A DNA stretch of 64,000 nt from Gammaproteobacteria bacterium (GCA_036383255.1 DASVOS010000013.1:105178-169177); one strand, 5' to 3'. Counted from the first letter of the stretch, positions 17,998-30,837 are shown. Made by a program: numbers and translations. Notes: generated from the letters alone by a model not told the origin.

Positions 17998-19053
17998 CTA
18001 TTGATGTTGGGCTAACGCCCACCGCACGTGCTCCCGCACCAGCTCCGAGGGATGTGACTCCCGGCTCCTGAGGGCCGACACCACTGCGTCCGAGGTCGGT
18101 GCGTTCCCCAATCCTACCGCGATGTTCCGCAGCCAGCCTTCGTAGCCCGCGCGGCGTATCGCGCTGCCCTCGGTGCGCTTCAGGAACTCCTCCTCGCTCC
18201 AGGCGAAGAGTTCCGTGAGCTGGGGACCGTCGAGTCCGGCGCGGGGCGTGAAGTCCGCTTCCTTAGACACCTGCGCGAACTTGTTCCAGGGGCAGAAGAG
18301 CTGGCAGTCGTCGCAGCCGAACACCCGGTTGCCCATGGGCTTGCGGAATTCCTCCGGTATCGGCCCCTTGTGCTCGATGGTGAGGTAGGCGATGCAGCGG
18401 CGTGCGTCCAGCTCGTAAGGCGCCACGATGGCGCCGGTGGGGCAGACGTCGAGGCAGGCACGGCAGCTGCCGCAGTGCTCGCCGCCGGCTTCGTCCAGCG
18501 GCAGCGGCAGGTCCGTGAAGAGCTCGCCCAGGAAGAACCAGGAACCGGCGTCCTTGTTGATGAGGTTGGTGTGCTTGCCGATCCAACCCAGGCCTGCGCC
18601 GCGGGCCAACGCCTTCTCCAGCACCGGCGCGCTGTCCGTGAAGGCCCGGTAGCCGAAGGGCCCGGTCTCCTCCTGGATGCGGTCCGCGAGCTTCTGCAGC
18701 CGCGCGCGCAGCACCTTGTGGTAGTCGCGCCCCAGCGCGTAGCGCGCGATGTAGGCCCGGTCCCGGTCCTCCAGCAGCGCCTCCGTGTCCTGCGTGGCGC
18801 CCGGCCAGTAATCCATGCGCGCGGAGATCACCCGGAGCGTGCCCGGCACCAGCTCCTGGGGCCGGCTGCGGCGCGTGCCATGCTGCTGCATGTAGGCCAT
18901 GTCCCCATGGCGGCCCGCCGCCAGCCATGCCAACAGGCGGCGCTCATCCTCCGGCAGCTCCACGCCGGAGATGCCGAGTTGCTGGAAGCCCAGTTCCCGG
19001 CCCCATCCCTTGATGCGGCCGGCTAAGGCATGGAAGTCGGTGGGGGCGGACAT
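17998..19053 (-). CDS. queG: Epoxyqueuosine reductase
   Basis: 351-residue cobalamin- and Fe-S-dependent enzyme for the last step of queuosine tRNA modification, reducing epoxyqueuosine in tRNA. Two 4Fe-4S cluster motifs are visible, CGSCRACLDVCPTGAI and CDDCQLFCPWNK, and the C-terminal ~50 residues form a HEAT-like segment (RRAGYEGWLRNIAVGLGNA). It is divergent from nnr, the usual E. coli-like neighbourhood (queG / nnr-tsaE-ami-mutL-miaA-hfq). The tgt/queA genes are not in the window. Confidence 0.94.
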   Translation of the reverse strand: MSAPTDFHALAGRIKGWGRELGFQQLGISGVELPEDERRLLAWLAAGRHGDMAYMQQHGTRRSRPQELVPGTLRVISARMDYWPGATQDTEALLEDRDRAYIARYALGRDYHKVLRARLQKLADRIQEETGPFGYRAFTDSAPVLEKALARGAGLGWIGKHTNLINKDAGSWFFLGELFTDLPLPLDEAGGEHCGSCRACLDVCPTGAIVAPYELDARRCIAYLTIEHKGPIPEEFRKPMGNRVFGCDDCQLFCPWNKFAQVSKEADFTPRAGLDGPQLTELFAWSEEEFLKRTEGSAIRRAGYEGWLRNIAVGLGNAPTSDAVVSALRSRESHPSELVREHVRWALAQHQ

Positions 19054-19062
19054 AAGGCTATA

Positions 19063-19068
19063 TATAAT
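19063..19068 (+). promoter_or_regulatory. TATAAT -10 box directly upstream of nnr
   Basis: A perfect TATAAT lies seven bases before the ATG at 19076. With normal spacing the transcript would start at or within a base or two of that ATG, giving a leaderless or nearly leaderless message. No good -35 is seen 16-18 bases upstream (GTGGGG). It also overlaps an alternative ATG at 19067. Confidence 0.4.
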
Positions 19069-19075
19069 GCCTCAC

Positions 19076-20554
19076 ATGTCAGTGCTCCCTGAAAACCTCT
19101 ACACCGCAGCCCAGGTGCGCGAGCTGGACCGCCGCGCCATCGAGGACGCCGGCATCAGCGCCGTCACGCTCATGCAGCGGGCCGGAGAGGCCGCCTGGGC
19201 CCAGCTCAAGCACCAGTGGCCGGGCGCGAAGCATCTCCTGGTGCTGTGCGGCGCCGGCAGCAACGCGGGCGACGGTTACGTGCTCGCCATCCGCGCGCTG
19301 GCGGAGCAGCACCGGGTCACGGTGCTCACCCTGGGGGACCGCCTCAAGCTGCCGCGTCCCGCCGCCGAGATGCGCGGCGCGTTCCTGCAGTCCGGCGGCA
19401 AGGAGCAGGCTTTCGAGTCGCGCCTGCCGGCGGCGGACGTGATCGTGGACGCGCTGCTCGGCACCGGCCTCGACCGGCCGCTCGGCGGCGAGTGGCTGAA
19501 GCTCGTGCAGGAGGTGAACGGCTGCGGCATGCCGGTACTGTCCCTGGACATCCCCACGGGCTTGAACGCCGACACCGGCGCCGAGCTCGGCACCGCGGTG
19601 CACGCCGACCTCACCGTGAGCTTCCTCGGCCTCAAGGCCGGACTCTTCACCGGGGCCGGCCCCGCCTGCACCGGCCTCCTGCGCTTCGATGACCTCGCCG
19701 TGCCGCCCAAGGTCTACGGCAGCCTCTTGCCCCGCGCGCGGCGCTTGCGCAGCGCCACCATGCGCGAGACCGGTCTGAAGCGCCGTGCCCGCGACACCCA
19801 CAAGGGCGACTTCGGCAGGGTGCTGGTGGTGGGCGGAGACCACGGCATGGGAGGCGCGGTGCGCCTCGCGGCGGAAGCGGCGCTGCGCAGCGGTGCCGGC
19901 CTCGTCACCGTCGCCACCCAGGGCGCGCACGTGGCCGGCCTCCTGGCCGGCCTGCCGGAAGCCATGGTGCACGGCATCGAGACCGCCGGCGACATCGAGG
20001 CCTTGCTCGGCCGTGCCAGCGTGGTGGCCATCGGTCCCGGCCTCGGCCGCGGTCCCTGGGGCCGCATGCTGCTCAAGAGCGTGCTCGCCTCGCACCTCCC
20101 GCTGGTGGTGGACGCGGACGCGCTCAACCTGCTCGCGGAGGCGCCCCACAAGCACGGGCGCTGGATCCTCACACCGCACCCGGGCGAGGCGGCGCGCCTC
20201 CTGGGCACCGACACCGCCACCGTGCAGCGCGACCGCTACGCCTGCGTCGAGCGCATCGCCGAGCGCTTCGATGCCGTCACGGTACTGAAGGGCGCCGGCA
20301 GCCTCATCGCCGCCCACGGCGAGATCACCTCCGTCTGCACCGCCGGCAATCCCGGCATGGCCGCGCCGGGCATGGGCGATGTGCTCACCGGCATCGTCGC
20401 CGCGCTGGTGGCCCAGGGCCTGCCGCTGCCGGAAGCGGCGCGCCAGGGCGTGTACGTGCACGCCGCGGCGGGCGACCTCGCCGCGCGCCAGGGCGAACGC
20501 GGCCTCATGGCGCGGGACCTCATGGATCCGCTGCGGCACCTGGTGAACGTCTGA
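19076..20554 (+). CDS. nnr: Bifunctional NAD(P)H-hydrate epimerase / ADP-dependent dehydratase
   Basis: 492-residue metabolite-repair enzyme. The N-terminal ~210 residues are the YjeF epimerase domain (VLCGAGSNAGDGYVLAIRAL). The rest is the ribokinase-like dehydratase with ILTPHPGEAARLL and the NPGMAAPGMGDVLTGI anion-hole/catalytic-Asp block. Together they convert damaged NAD(P)H hydrates back to NAD(P)H. The start at 19076 is chosen over 19067, which falls inside the TATAAT box. The stop and the tsaE ATG share one base. Confidence 0.93.
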   Translation: MSVLPENLYTAAQVRELDRRAIEDAGISAVTLMQRAGEAAWAQLKHQWPGAKHLLVLCGAGSNAGDGYVLAIRALAEQHRVTVLTLGDRLKLPRPAAEMRGAFLQSGGKEQAFESRLPAADVIVDALLGTGLDRPLGGEWLKLVQEVNGCGMPVLSLDIPTGLNADTGAELGTAVHADLTVSFLGLKAGLFTGAGPACTGLLRFDDLAVPPKVYGSLLPRARRLRSATMRETGLKRRARDTHKGDFGRVLVVGGDHGMGGAVRLAAEAALRSGAGLVTVATQGAHVAGLLAGLPEAMVHGIETAGDIEALLGRASVVAIGPGLGRGPWGRMLLKSVLASHLPLVVDADALNLLAEAPHKHGRWILTPHPGEAARLLGTDTATVQRDRYACVERIAERFDAVTVLKGAGSLIAAHGEITSVCTAGNPGMAAPGMGDVLTGIVAALVAQGLPLPEAARQGVYVHAAAGDLAARQGERGLMARDLMDPLRHLVNV

Positions 20555-21042
20555 TGCGCTTAGGGCTAAAGGATGCCGCCGCCACGGAGGCGGCGGGCGC
20601 TGCCTTGGGTAAAGTGCTGCCCGCCGGGGATCTGGTGATCTACCTGCACGGCGACCTGGGTGCCGGCAAGACCACCCTGGTGCGCGGCATGATCAGGTCC
20701 CTGGGCCATCCTGGCCGCGTGCCCAGCCCCACCTATACCCTGGTGGAGCCTTACGAACTCGGGTCCCTGAGTCTCAAGCACCTGGACCTCTACCGCATCG
20801 CCGATCCCGAGGAACTGGCGTTCCTGGGGATGCGCGAGATGCAGGGCACGGTACTCATCGAATGGCCGGAGCGGGGTGCTCATTTCCTGCCCAATCCGGA
20901 CCTGGAGTGCCGCCTCACGGTGGCTGCTCCCGGCCGGGTGCTGGAGGCGGAGGGCAGGAGCGATGCGGGCCGGGCGCTCCTGGCCGCGTGGGATGCGACA
21001 AATCGTGAGGCCGGACTCGAACATAACGGCCTATCCCCTTAA
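20554..21042 (+). CDS. tsaE: tRNA threonylcarbamoyladenosine biosynthesis ATPase TsaE
   Basis: 162-residue P-loop ATPase that works with TsaD/TsaB to make the t6A modification on ANN-decoding tRNAs. Walker A is GDLGAGKTT (33-41), with the RVPSPTYTLVEPY and HLDLYRIADPEEL family blocks. The last ~10 residues (REAGLEHNGLSP) extend slightly beyond the usual end. It sits between nnr and the amidase gene, the canonical order; an internal promoter follows for the amidase. Confidence 0.93.
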   Translation: MRLGLKDAAATEAAGAALGKVLPAGDLVIYLHGDLGAGKTTLVRGMIRSLGHPGRVPSPTYTLVEPYELGSLSLKHLDLYRIADPEELAFLGMREMQGTVLIEWPERGAHFLPNPDLECRLTVAAPGRVLEAEGRSDAGRALLAAWDATNREAGLEHNGLSP

Positions 21043-21059
21043 ATGTAAAGAAAAAATAC

Positions 21060-21087
21060 TTGAAAACCTGTCCCGTTGGTGTATAAA
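21060..21087 (+). promoter_or_regulatory. Sigma-70-type promoter of the amidase-mutL-miaA group
   Basis: TTGAAA (21060-21065), 16 bases, TATAAA (21082-21087), just after the tsaE stop. The predicted start is near 21094, followed by GGAGGG at 21108-21113 and GTG at 21122. Confidence 0.65.
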
Positions 21088-21121
21088 TTATGGACACCAC
21101 TGGGGCCGGAGGGCTGCGTTC

Positions 21122-22366
21122 GTGCGGGTGATGGGTTTCTTCTTGGCGGCGGGGCTGCTTCTGCCCACGCTGGGTGCGGCGTCTGCCCCGGTCAACGTGG
21201 GCGCGGTGCAGCTCGTGGCCGATGGTTCCCGCACCGAGCTTGTGCTCTCCCTGTCCGCGCCCGCGGAGCACACCCTGTTCACCCTGAGCCAGCCGGACCG
21301 CATCGTCATCGACGTGGACAACGCGCGGCTCAACGCCGCCCTGCCCAACGGCCGGGGCGTCATCACCGAGCTGCGCAGCGCGCTGCATGACGACAAGCTG
21401 CGGCTGGTGCTGGACCTCTCCGCGCGCGCCATGCCCCAGAGTTTCCTGCGCCAGGGCCCCAACGGAGCCGAGCTGGTGGTGGACCTGTTCACCGCCGGCA
21501 CCGCGGTCGCCGCCGCGCCGTCCGCTCCCGCACCGACGCCGGTGGCGAGCCTGCCGGTGTTCACGCCTCCGGCTCCGCCGCGCCACGGCCGCGATATCGT
21601 CATCGCCATCGACGCCGGCCACGGCGGCAAGGATCCCGGCGCCCACGGCCCCAAGGGCGCATACGAGAAGAACGTGACCCTGGCGATCGCCCGCAAGCTC
21701 GCGGCGCTTATCGACCGCCAGCCCGGCATGAAAGCGGTGCTGACCCGCGACAGCGACACCTTCGTCGTGCTCAAGGAGCGCTTCGAGAAGGCCCGTGACG
21801 CCAACGCCGACCTGTTCGTCTCCATTCACTGCGACGCGGCGCGCGACAAGGGCGCGGACGGCGCCACCGTGTACGTGCTCTCGGAGCACGGCGCCACCAC
21901 CGAGCACGCCAAGTTCCTGGAACGGGAGGAGAACGACTCCGATCTGGTGGGAGGCGTGCGCCTCGCCGGCCTGCCGCCCCAGGTGAAGTCGGTGGTGGTG
22001 GACATGTCCCAGTCCGTCGTCATGGGCATGAGCTTCGACGTGGGTTCGAGCGTCGCCAAGCAGCTCGACGCCATCGGCGCCATGCACCGCAACAGCGTGC
22101 AGCAGGCGGGCTTCCTGGTGCTCAAGGCGCCCGACGTGCCCTCCATGCTCATCGAGACCAACTACATCACCAACCCGCGCACCGCCAGGCTGCTCATGTC
22201 CACGGACTACCAGCAGCAGCTGGCCCAGGCCATCTTCACCGGCGTGGACAACTACTTCTCCCACTACCCGCCGCCGGGCACCCAGTACGCGGTGGCCAAA
22301 CAGCAGCGGGACGGCCGGGCGTCGGGCATGCTGGCGTCCGGCGTGGGTATCGGTCCGCAGAAATAG
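21122..22366 (+). CDS. N-acetylmuramoyl-L-alanine amidase (AmiC type, Amidase_3)
   Basis: 414 residues from the GTG at 21122 (GGAGGG eight bases upstream); the ATG at 21131 is an alternative. A signal peptide (GFFLAAGLLLPTLGAASA) exports it to the periplasm. An AMIN domain (about 30-130) targets it to septal peptidoglycan; a Pro/Ala linker follows. The zinc amidase domain then has AIDAGHGGKDPGAHG, an E-K-N zinc glutamate, SIHCDAARD and the catalytic glutamate in MLIETNYITNP. It cleaves the peptide stem from MurNAc during daughter-cell separation. Upstream of mutL as in E. coli amiB-mutL. Confidence 0.93.
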   Translation: MRVMGFFLAAGLLLPTLGAASAPVNVGAVQLVADGSRTELVLSLSAPAEHTLFTLSQPDRIVIDVDNARLNAALPNGRGVITELRSALHDDKLRLVLDLSARAMPQSFLRQGPNGAELVVDLFTAGTAVAAAPSAPAPTPVASLPVFTPPAPPRHGRDIVIAIDAGHGGKDPGAHGPKGAYEKNVTLAIARKLAALIDRQPGMKAVLTRDSDTFVVLKERFEKARDANADLFVSIHCDAARDKGADGATVYVLSEHGATTEHAKFLEREENDSDLVGGVRLAGLPPQVKSVVVDMSQSVVMGMSFDVGSSVAKQLDAIGAMHRNSVQQAGFLVLKAPDVPSMLIETNYITNPRTARLLMSTDYQQQLAQAIFTGVDNYFSHYPPPGTQYAVAKQQRDGRASGMLASGVGIGPQK

Positions 22367-22456
22367 ACACTGTTCCGGGCAGCCATGTCCGGATCCGTCT
22401 GATTCACGTTTCTCCCCTTACGGTAAGCTAAGGCCCTCCCAAGCCTTAGGTTCTCC

Positions 22457-24221
22457 ATGCCCATCCGCGAACTGCCCCTCCAGCTCGTGAACCAGATCGC
22501 CGCCGGCGAGGTGGTGGAGCGCCCGGCGTCCGTGGTCAAGGAGCTCCTGGAGAACGCCCTGGACGCGGGCGCCACCCGCGTGGAAGTGGAGGTGGAGGGC
22601 GGCGGCGCGCGGCTCATGCGCGTGCGCGATGACGGCGGCGGCATCCCGAAGCAGGAGCTGCCGCTGGCGGTGGCGCGCCACGCCACCAGCAAGATCGCGA
22701 GCCTGGAGGACCTGGAGCGGGTCGCGACCCTGGGGTTCCGGGGCGAGGCGCTGCCGAGCATCGGCGCCGTGGCGCGTCTCGCCATCACCTCCCGCACGCA
22801 GGACAGCGAGCATGCCTGGCGCCTGGAGGGGGACGGGCATGGCCGCTATGCGGAGCCCGCGCCTGCGGCCCATGCCCAGGGCACCAGCGTCGAGGTGCGC
22901 GACCTCTTCTTCAACACCCCGGCCCGCCGCAAGTTCCTGAAGAGCGAGGCCACGGAGTTCGGCCACCTGGACACGGCGGTCCGGCGCATCGCGCTGGCTC
23001 GCCATGATCTCGACGTGCAGCTCAGGCACAACGGCCGGCCGGTACTGGCCTTGCATGCCGCCGGCGACCTTCCCGGCATCGAGCGGCGCCTGAAGGAACT
23101 CGTGGGTCCTGAGTTCATCGGGCAGGCCTTCCATCTCGAGCAGCAGGCCGGCGGCTTGAGGCTCACGGGATGGTTGGCGCGCCCGACCTTCTCCCGCAGC
23201 CAGGCCGATCTTCAGTACTTCTACGTGAACGGCCGCGTGGTGCGCGACAAGCTGCTGGCGCACGCGGTGCGCCAGGGTTTCCACGACGTGCTGTTCCACG
23301 GCCGCCATCCCGCCTACGTGCTGTACCTCGAGCTCGATCCCGCACGGGTGGACGTCAACGCCCATCCCGCTAAGCACGAGGTGCGATTCCGCGACAGCCG
23401 CCTGGTGCACGACTTCGTGTTCCGCACCGTGCAGGAAGCGCTGGCCGCGACCACACCACGGCCCCAGGGTGCGGGCATGCCTGCGCCCAGTGGTGACGCC
23501 ATGCCGCCCATGGCCCCGGGCTACCGCCCGGCGGGGCTCGGCCCGCAGCAGATGCCCATGCAGGTGGCGGAGACGCTCGCTGCCTATGCGCAACTGCACA
23601 GCGACGGTGCAACCATGCCGGCAGCCGCTCCACTGCAGGGTTCAGGCGTGCCTCCGCTCGGCTACGCACTGGCGCAGCTCCACGGCATCTACATCCTCAC
23701 CGCCGCGCCCGATGGCCTGATCCTGGTGGATATGCATGCGGCCCACGAGCGCATCACCTACGAACGCATGAAGGCGGCATTGGAGCAGGGCAGCGTGGTC
23801 ACGCAGCCGCTGCTGGTGCCCATCACGCTCGCCGTCAGCCGGCGGGAGGCGGATCTCGCGGAGACCGCGGCGGCGGTCCTCGCCACCGGCGGCTTCGTGG
23901 TGGAGCGGCGCGGGCCTGAGAGCCTCGCCATCCGCGAGGTGCCGGCGCTGCTGGCGAAGGAAGACGTCGCCGCGCTGCTGCGCGACCTCTTGGCGGACCT
24001 GGCGGAGCACGGCGAGAGCCGGCGCCTGGACGAGTCCCTGGAGCGGGTGCTCGCCACCTCCGCCTGCCACACCTCGGTGCGGGCGCACCGGGAGCTGACG
24101 CTCGCCGAGATGAACGCACTCTTGCGGGACATGGAGCGCACGCCGCGCGCCGACCAGTGCAATCACGGCCGTCCCACCTGGACGCGCCTCACGCTTCCCG
24201 AACTCGATCGTCTATTCCTGC

Positions 24222-24232
<11 letters not shown>
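22457..24232 (+). CDS. mutL: DNA mismatch repair protein MutL
   Basis: 591 residues. The N-terminal GHKL ATPase has [22 protein letters not shown] and FRGEAL. A proline/methionine-rich linker covers about 330-390, and the rest is the C-terminal dimerisation domain. D425-x-HA-x2-E-x4-E (read as [12 protein letters not shown]) matches the DQHA-type endonuclease metal motif with Met for Gln, and CNHGRPTW near the end matches the accompanying C-x-HGRP motif. This suggests a nicking MutL of the kind found in lineages without MutH. It overlaps miaA by 11 bases. Confidence 0.95.
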
Positions 24233-25522
<1,290 letters not shown>

Positions 25523-25546
25523 GCCTCACGGCTCCGGGATACCAGG

Positions 25547-26830
25547 TTGTTTGAACGCCCGAAGAGCGGCGAACGCGCCGTCCTGGTCCATCTCGACCTG
25601 AACTCAGACCACGGCGAGGTGCTGCTCGCCGAATTCGCCGAGCTCGCCCGCGCCGCAGGCGCCGAGGTGCTGGCTACCGTCACCGGCAGCCGCCGCATCC
25701 CTGAGCCGCGCTACTTCATCGGCGAAGGCAAGGCCGCCGAAGTCGGCGAGCGCGTCAAGGAGCTCAAGGCCGATCTGGTGCTGGTGAACCATGCGCTCAG
25801 TCCCAGCCAGGAGCGCAACCTGGAGAAATTGCTCTCCTGCCGCGTGCTCGACCGCACCGGACTCATCCTCGACATCTTCGCCCAGCGCGCCCGCACCTTC
25901 GAGGGCAAGCTGCAGGTGGAGCTGGCCCAGCACCGGCACCTGGCCACGCGCCTGGTGCGCGGCTGGACCCACCTGGAGCGGCAGCGCGGCGGCAGCATCG
26001 GCCTGCGCGGTCCCGGCGAGACCCAGCTCGAGATCGACCGCCGCCTCATCGGCAAGCGCATCGACATGCTCGAGAAGCGCCTCGAACGGGTGGGCGACCA
26101 GCGTGAACAGGGCCGCCGCACCCGCCAGCGCCACGACGTGCCCACGGTCTCGGTGGTGGGCTACACCAATGCCGGCAAGTCCACCCTGTTCAACGCCCTG
26201 ACCGGCGCCGAAGTGCTGGCGGCGAACCTGCTGTTCGCCACCCTCGACCCCACCCTGCGGCGCCTGCAGCTCGGCGACGCCACCCAGGCGGTGCTGGCGG
26301 ACACGGTGGGGTTCATCCGCGACCTGCCCCATGACCTGGTGGCGGCGTTCCGCTCCACCCTGCAGGAGACGGAAGAGGCCGCGCTGCTGCTGCACGTGGT
26401 GGACGCCGGCGACCCGGAGCGGGACGAGTACATCGAGACCGTGAACGCAGTACTCACCGAGATCGGTGCCGACAAGGTCCCGCAGATCGAGGTGTTCAAC
26501 AAGATCGACCTCACCGGCCAGGCTCCCGGCGTGGAGCGCGGGCCGGACGGCCTCGCGCGCCGCGTCTGGGTGTCCGCCGCCACCGGCGCCGGCCTCGACC
26601 TGCTGCGCCACGAGATCTCCGGGCGGCTCAAGAGCGACGTGGTCCACGGCTGGATACGCCTCTCCCCGGCCCATGGCCGCGCCCGCGCCGCGTTCTTCGA
26701 CATGGGGGCCGTGAAGAACGAGAAGGGGGACGAGCAGGGCGGCTACCTCCTGGAAGTGGAGCTGCCGCGCCGCGAGTACCAGCGGCTCTGCCGCCGCGAG
26801 GGCCTGGAACCGGAGGCCTTGAGCGCCTGA
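25547..26830 (+). CDS. hflX: Ribosome-associated GTPase HflX
   Basis: 427-residue TRAFAC GTPase that splits stalled or hibernating ribosomes. The N-terminal HflX domain and helical linker (to about 195) precede G1 GYTNAGKST, G3 DTVGF and G4 NKID, followed by the C-terminal domain. The start is TTG at 25547, as the family N-terminus (FERPKSGERAVLVHL) begins there. Usually hflK and hflC follow; here they do not. Confidence 0.95.
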   Translation: MFERPKSGERAVLVHLDLNSDHGEVLLAEFAELARAAGAEVLATVTGSRRIPEPRYFIGEGKAAEVGERVKELKADLVLVNHALSPSQERNLEKLLSCRVLDRTGLILDIFAQRARTFEGKLQVELAQHRHLATRLVRGWTHLERQRGGSIGLRGPGETQLEIDRRLIGKRIDMLEKRLERVGDQREQGRRTRQRHDVPTVSVVGYTNAGKSTLFNALTGAEVLAANLLFATLDPTLRRLQLGDATQAVLADTVGFIRDLPHDLVAAFRSTLQETEEAALLLHVVDAGDPERDEYIETVNAVLTEIGADKVPQIEVFNKIDLTGQAPGVERGPDGLARRVWVSAATGAGLDLLRHEISGRLKSDVVHGWIRLSPAHGRARAAFFDMGAVKNEKGDEQGGYLLEVELPRREYQRLCRREGLEPEALSA

Positions 26831-26861
26831 GCGGCCCGGCCCATAACCCGGTATAATCTGA

Positions 26862-28415
<1,554 letters not shown>

Positions 28416-28429
28416 ACGCTTTCAGATCC

Positions 28430-28467
28430 CCAAAAGAAAAGGCGCGCCGTCTGGCGCGCCTTTTTTA
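28430..28467. terminator. Bidirectional terminator between purA and the DUF5916 gene
   Basis: A perfect GGCGCGCC/GGCGCGCC stem with a GTCT loop (28441-28460) has six T to the right and an A-rich run to the left, so it can stop both convergent transcripts. Confidence 0.9.
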
Positions 28468-28481
28468 TCTGTGGCTTCAGG

Positions 28482-30698
28482 TCAGTTTCTGAAGTCCCAC
28501 TGAACCTTGAAGATGACCACGTTGCCCGATGCGACCACCGGCTGGCCCAGGCCGTCGGTCTCGGTCACGAGGCCGTGGTTGAATACCAGGTAGATGTTGC
28601 TCGCGCCGCCCACGATCCAGCGCAGCCGGGTGTTGTAGCTCACGCCGTTCACCACGTCGTTGTTGTACTGCATCTGCGTGGAGACGTAGAACGTGGGCGT
28701 GAACGCATAGGTGCCGGTGAAGGTGGTGAGGCGCGTGGAACCGTCTCCCTGGGGCGAGTAGTAGAACAGCCATTCCTGCGAGGCCGAGAGCACCAGCCGG
28801 CCGGACGGCGTGCTCCAGTGCGCCTCCACCAGGGGGTGATGGGCGGTGCCCGCATAGAACGTGCCCTGGGAGTCGATGAACCGCCACCAGAAAGCCTGCG
28901 AGGTGGGGGAGTTGAACTGCACGCGGCGGCGGTTCCAGGTGTACTGGCCCGCCGGCACCGTCACGCCCGGCACGATCTCGAAGGGGAACGCCGGGGCATC
29001 GTACGTCTGGTAGACGTCCGCTTCCCAGTACCATCCGCCCTCGGTCAGCATCTCCGGGCTGAAGAACCACTCGGAGCTCTGCTTGCCGCCGCCGTTGGGG
29101 CCGAAGCCATCGTCCTCGCTGTAGTGGCCGTAGAACCAGAAGCGGTGCACCCAGTTGAACACGCTGTCCTTGGCGGGACGCGGCTGGTAGCCGAGCTCGT
29201 TCATGTAGTGGCGGGTGCCCGGGCGGGGCAGGAACCCCAGCGCCGGGTCCAGCGCCTCGCCGAACTGGCTGTACTGCACGTGGGCATACCACAGGTCGTT
29301 CGGGTACTCCGCGTCCACACCGAAGCCGTTCGTGTTGCCCGTCGGCAAGTCGCCGGAGGAGTGGCCGAGCCAGCCGGCGAAGTTGAGGTTCTTGTCGCCC
29401 TGGAAGGTGGAGGTCTTCCAGGTGGCGTCGGTACCCACGAAGGTGTTGGAGTCGAGCCCGGTGGGGTCGCCGTGGGTCACCAGGGTGCCGAGCTGCAGTT
29501 CCGGATCCAGGTTGTAGGTGCCGCGGCCCACGAACAGGTTGGTGCCCTGGGACACGGCGCTGTCGCCCATCTGGGTATCCAGGAGCGCGAGCGAGCCCGA
29601 GTCCGACTGGCCGATAAGCTTAACGCCCTCGTCCAGCGAGACCTGCTCGCCGTCGACGAGGCCGATGGTGCGCGAGTTGAAGGGGATGAAGGTGGTGCCC
29701 AGGTTGTAGCCGAAGCTCAGCAGGTTCGAGCCCTGCAGGAAGAACTGGCGCTTCTCGGGGAAGAACAGCGGGAAGCGCGTGGTGTTGATCTGCTGCTGGT
29801 CCGCGTCGGCTTCCGCGAAGTCCGTGTGGTAGGTGAACAGGCCCGCGAGCGCCGGGTTGAAGTTGTACTTGAGGTCGAAGCCCGTGTTGCTGGTGGTGCC
29901 CTTGCCGGTCTGGTACTTGGCCAGGCCGTAGGGCTGGAAGTCGAGGCCCTTGCCCTGCTGCATGCCTTGCATGCCCGTGAGCAGGCCCTCGCGCTGCAGC
30001 TGGTACACGGAGGAGTCCAGCGTGGTGCCGGACCAGTCCAGGGTCAGGAGGTCGCGCGGCACGTTGCGGGCCAGGTTGAAGCCCCAGCGGGTGAGGCCGT
30101 CGGTGAACTGCAGGCTGCGGGTGTCGATGGCGATCTCGGCGGTCCAGCCGTGCTCGTCCCGGGTCACCACCGTGTCCCAGATGCCGTCCCAGTTGTAGTC
30201 CACCCCGTCGTTGCTGTTGATGGCGGGGGTGGGGGACTGCAGGCCGTCGGCCATGGCGCCGGCGGCGTTCACCCGGAACACGTAGGCGAACCGGTGAGTG
30301 CCGAAGGTGTCCAGCATGAACAGCACGTTGTCGTCGTCGCCCTGCCAGCCGTCGCGCACCAGGGTATGGCTGATGGAGCGGCTCGGGTCCGGATCCTCGC
30401 AGCGCAGGCCGATGTAGAGGGTGTGGTCATCCCGCAGCAGCAGGACCTTGGTGTGATAGGGGGTGGGCTCACCCGGATGGGGGCTCTGCTGGGTGATGTC
30501 CGGGATCACCCCGGCCTGACTCCAGGCTGCCTCGTCCAGGCGCCCGTCCACGCTGATGGCGCTGCCATCAACGTGGCCCGCCTGGACCTCGGGAACCTCG
30601 TCCTGGGCCAGGGCCGGCAGGCATAGGCCCGCCAGCAGCACCGCCAGGACCCCACTTGCCGCTTTACCCCGCCGGCTGGGAGTCGGATTTCTCTGCAT
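28482..30698 (-). CDS. Outer-membrane DUF5916-type protein with CBM9-like domain
   Basis: 738 residues from the ATG at 30698. An Arg-rich start and hydrophobic stretch ending ALAQ form a signal peptide (about 1-31). Residues about 40-220 fit the carbohydrate-binding (CBM9-like) domain that begins VDGRLDEAAWSQA and includes LYIGLRCEDPD. The remainder alternates short polar turns and aromatic-rich strands, as in a large beta-barrel, ending FKVQWDFRN. This domain pair is typical of DUF5916 proteins; substrate and role are unknown. It is a single gene, converging on purA, where E. coli has nsrR between purA and rnr. Confidence 0.8.
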   Translation of the reverse strand: MQRNPTPSRRGKAASGVLAVLLAGLCLPALAQDEVPEVQAGHVDGSAISVDGRLDEAAWSQAGVIPDITQQSPHPGEPTPYHTKVLLLRDDHTLYIGLRCEDPDPSRSISHTLVRDGWQGDDDNVLFMLDTFGTHRFAYVFRVNAAGAMADGLQSPTPAINSNDGVDYNWDGIWDTVVTRDEHGWTAEIAIDTRSLQFTDGLTRWGFNLARNVPRDLLTLDWSGTTLDSSVYQLQREGLLTGMQGMQQGKGLDFQPYGLAKYQTGKGTTSNTGFDLKYNFNPALAGLFTYHTDFAEADADQQQINTTRFPLFFPEKRQFFLQGSNLLSFGYNLGTTFIPFNSRTIGLVDGEQVSLDEGVKLIGQSDSGSLALLDTQMGDSAVSQGTNLFVGRGTYNLDPELQLGTLVTHGDPTGLDSNTFVGTDATWKTSTFQGDKNLNFAGWLGHSSGDLPTGNTNGFGVDAEYPNDLWYAHVQYSQFGEALDPALGFLPRPGTRHYMNELGYQPRPAKDSVFNWVHRFWFYGHYSEDDGFGPNGGGKQSSEWFFSPEMLTEGGWYWEADVYQTYDAPAFPFEIVPGVTVPAGQYTWNRRRVQFNSPTSQAFWWRFIDSQGTFYAGTAHHPLVEAHWSTPSGRLVLSASQEWLFYYSPQGDGSTRLTTFTGTYAFTPTFYVSTQMQYNNDVVNGVSYNTRLRWIVGGASNIYLVFNHGLVTETDGLGQPVVASGNVVIFKVQWDFRN

Positions 30699-30837
30699 GT
30701 CCCTTGGATGCCGGGAGAGGCCAAAAGGTTTTACGTTTTGACACAAAACCGGGAATATTTTTGGCGGACAGGGCATCGGGCACGAAGCTGAATTCTTTAT
30801 GACCAGGGCCTGCGCAATCGGCTCTGGCACAGGGTGG

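Noticed and set aside
28575..30626. Long frame opposite the DUF5916 gene
   Set aside because: Low-complexity Val/Ala/Gly/His-rich product typical of antisense frames in high-GC DNA; the opposite strand encodes a signal peptide and known domains.
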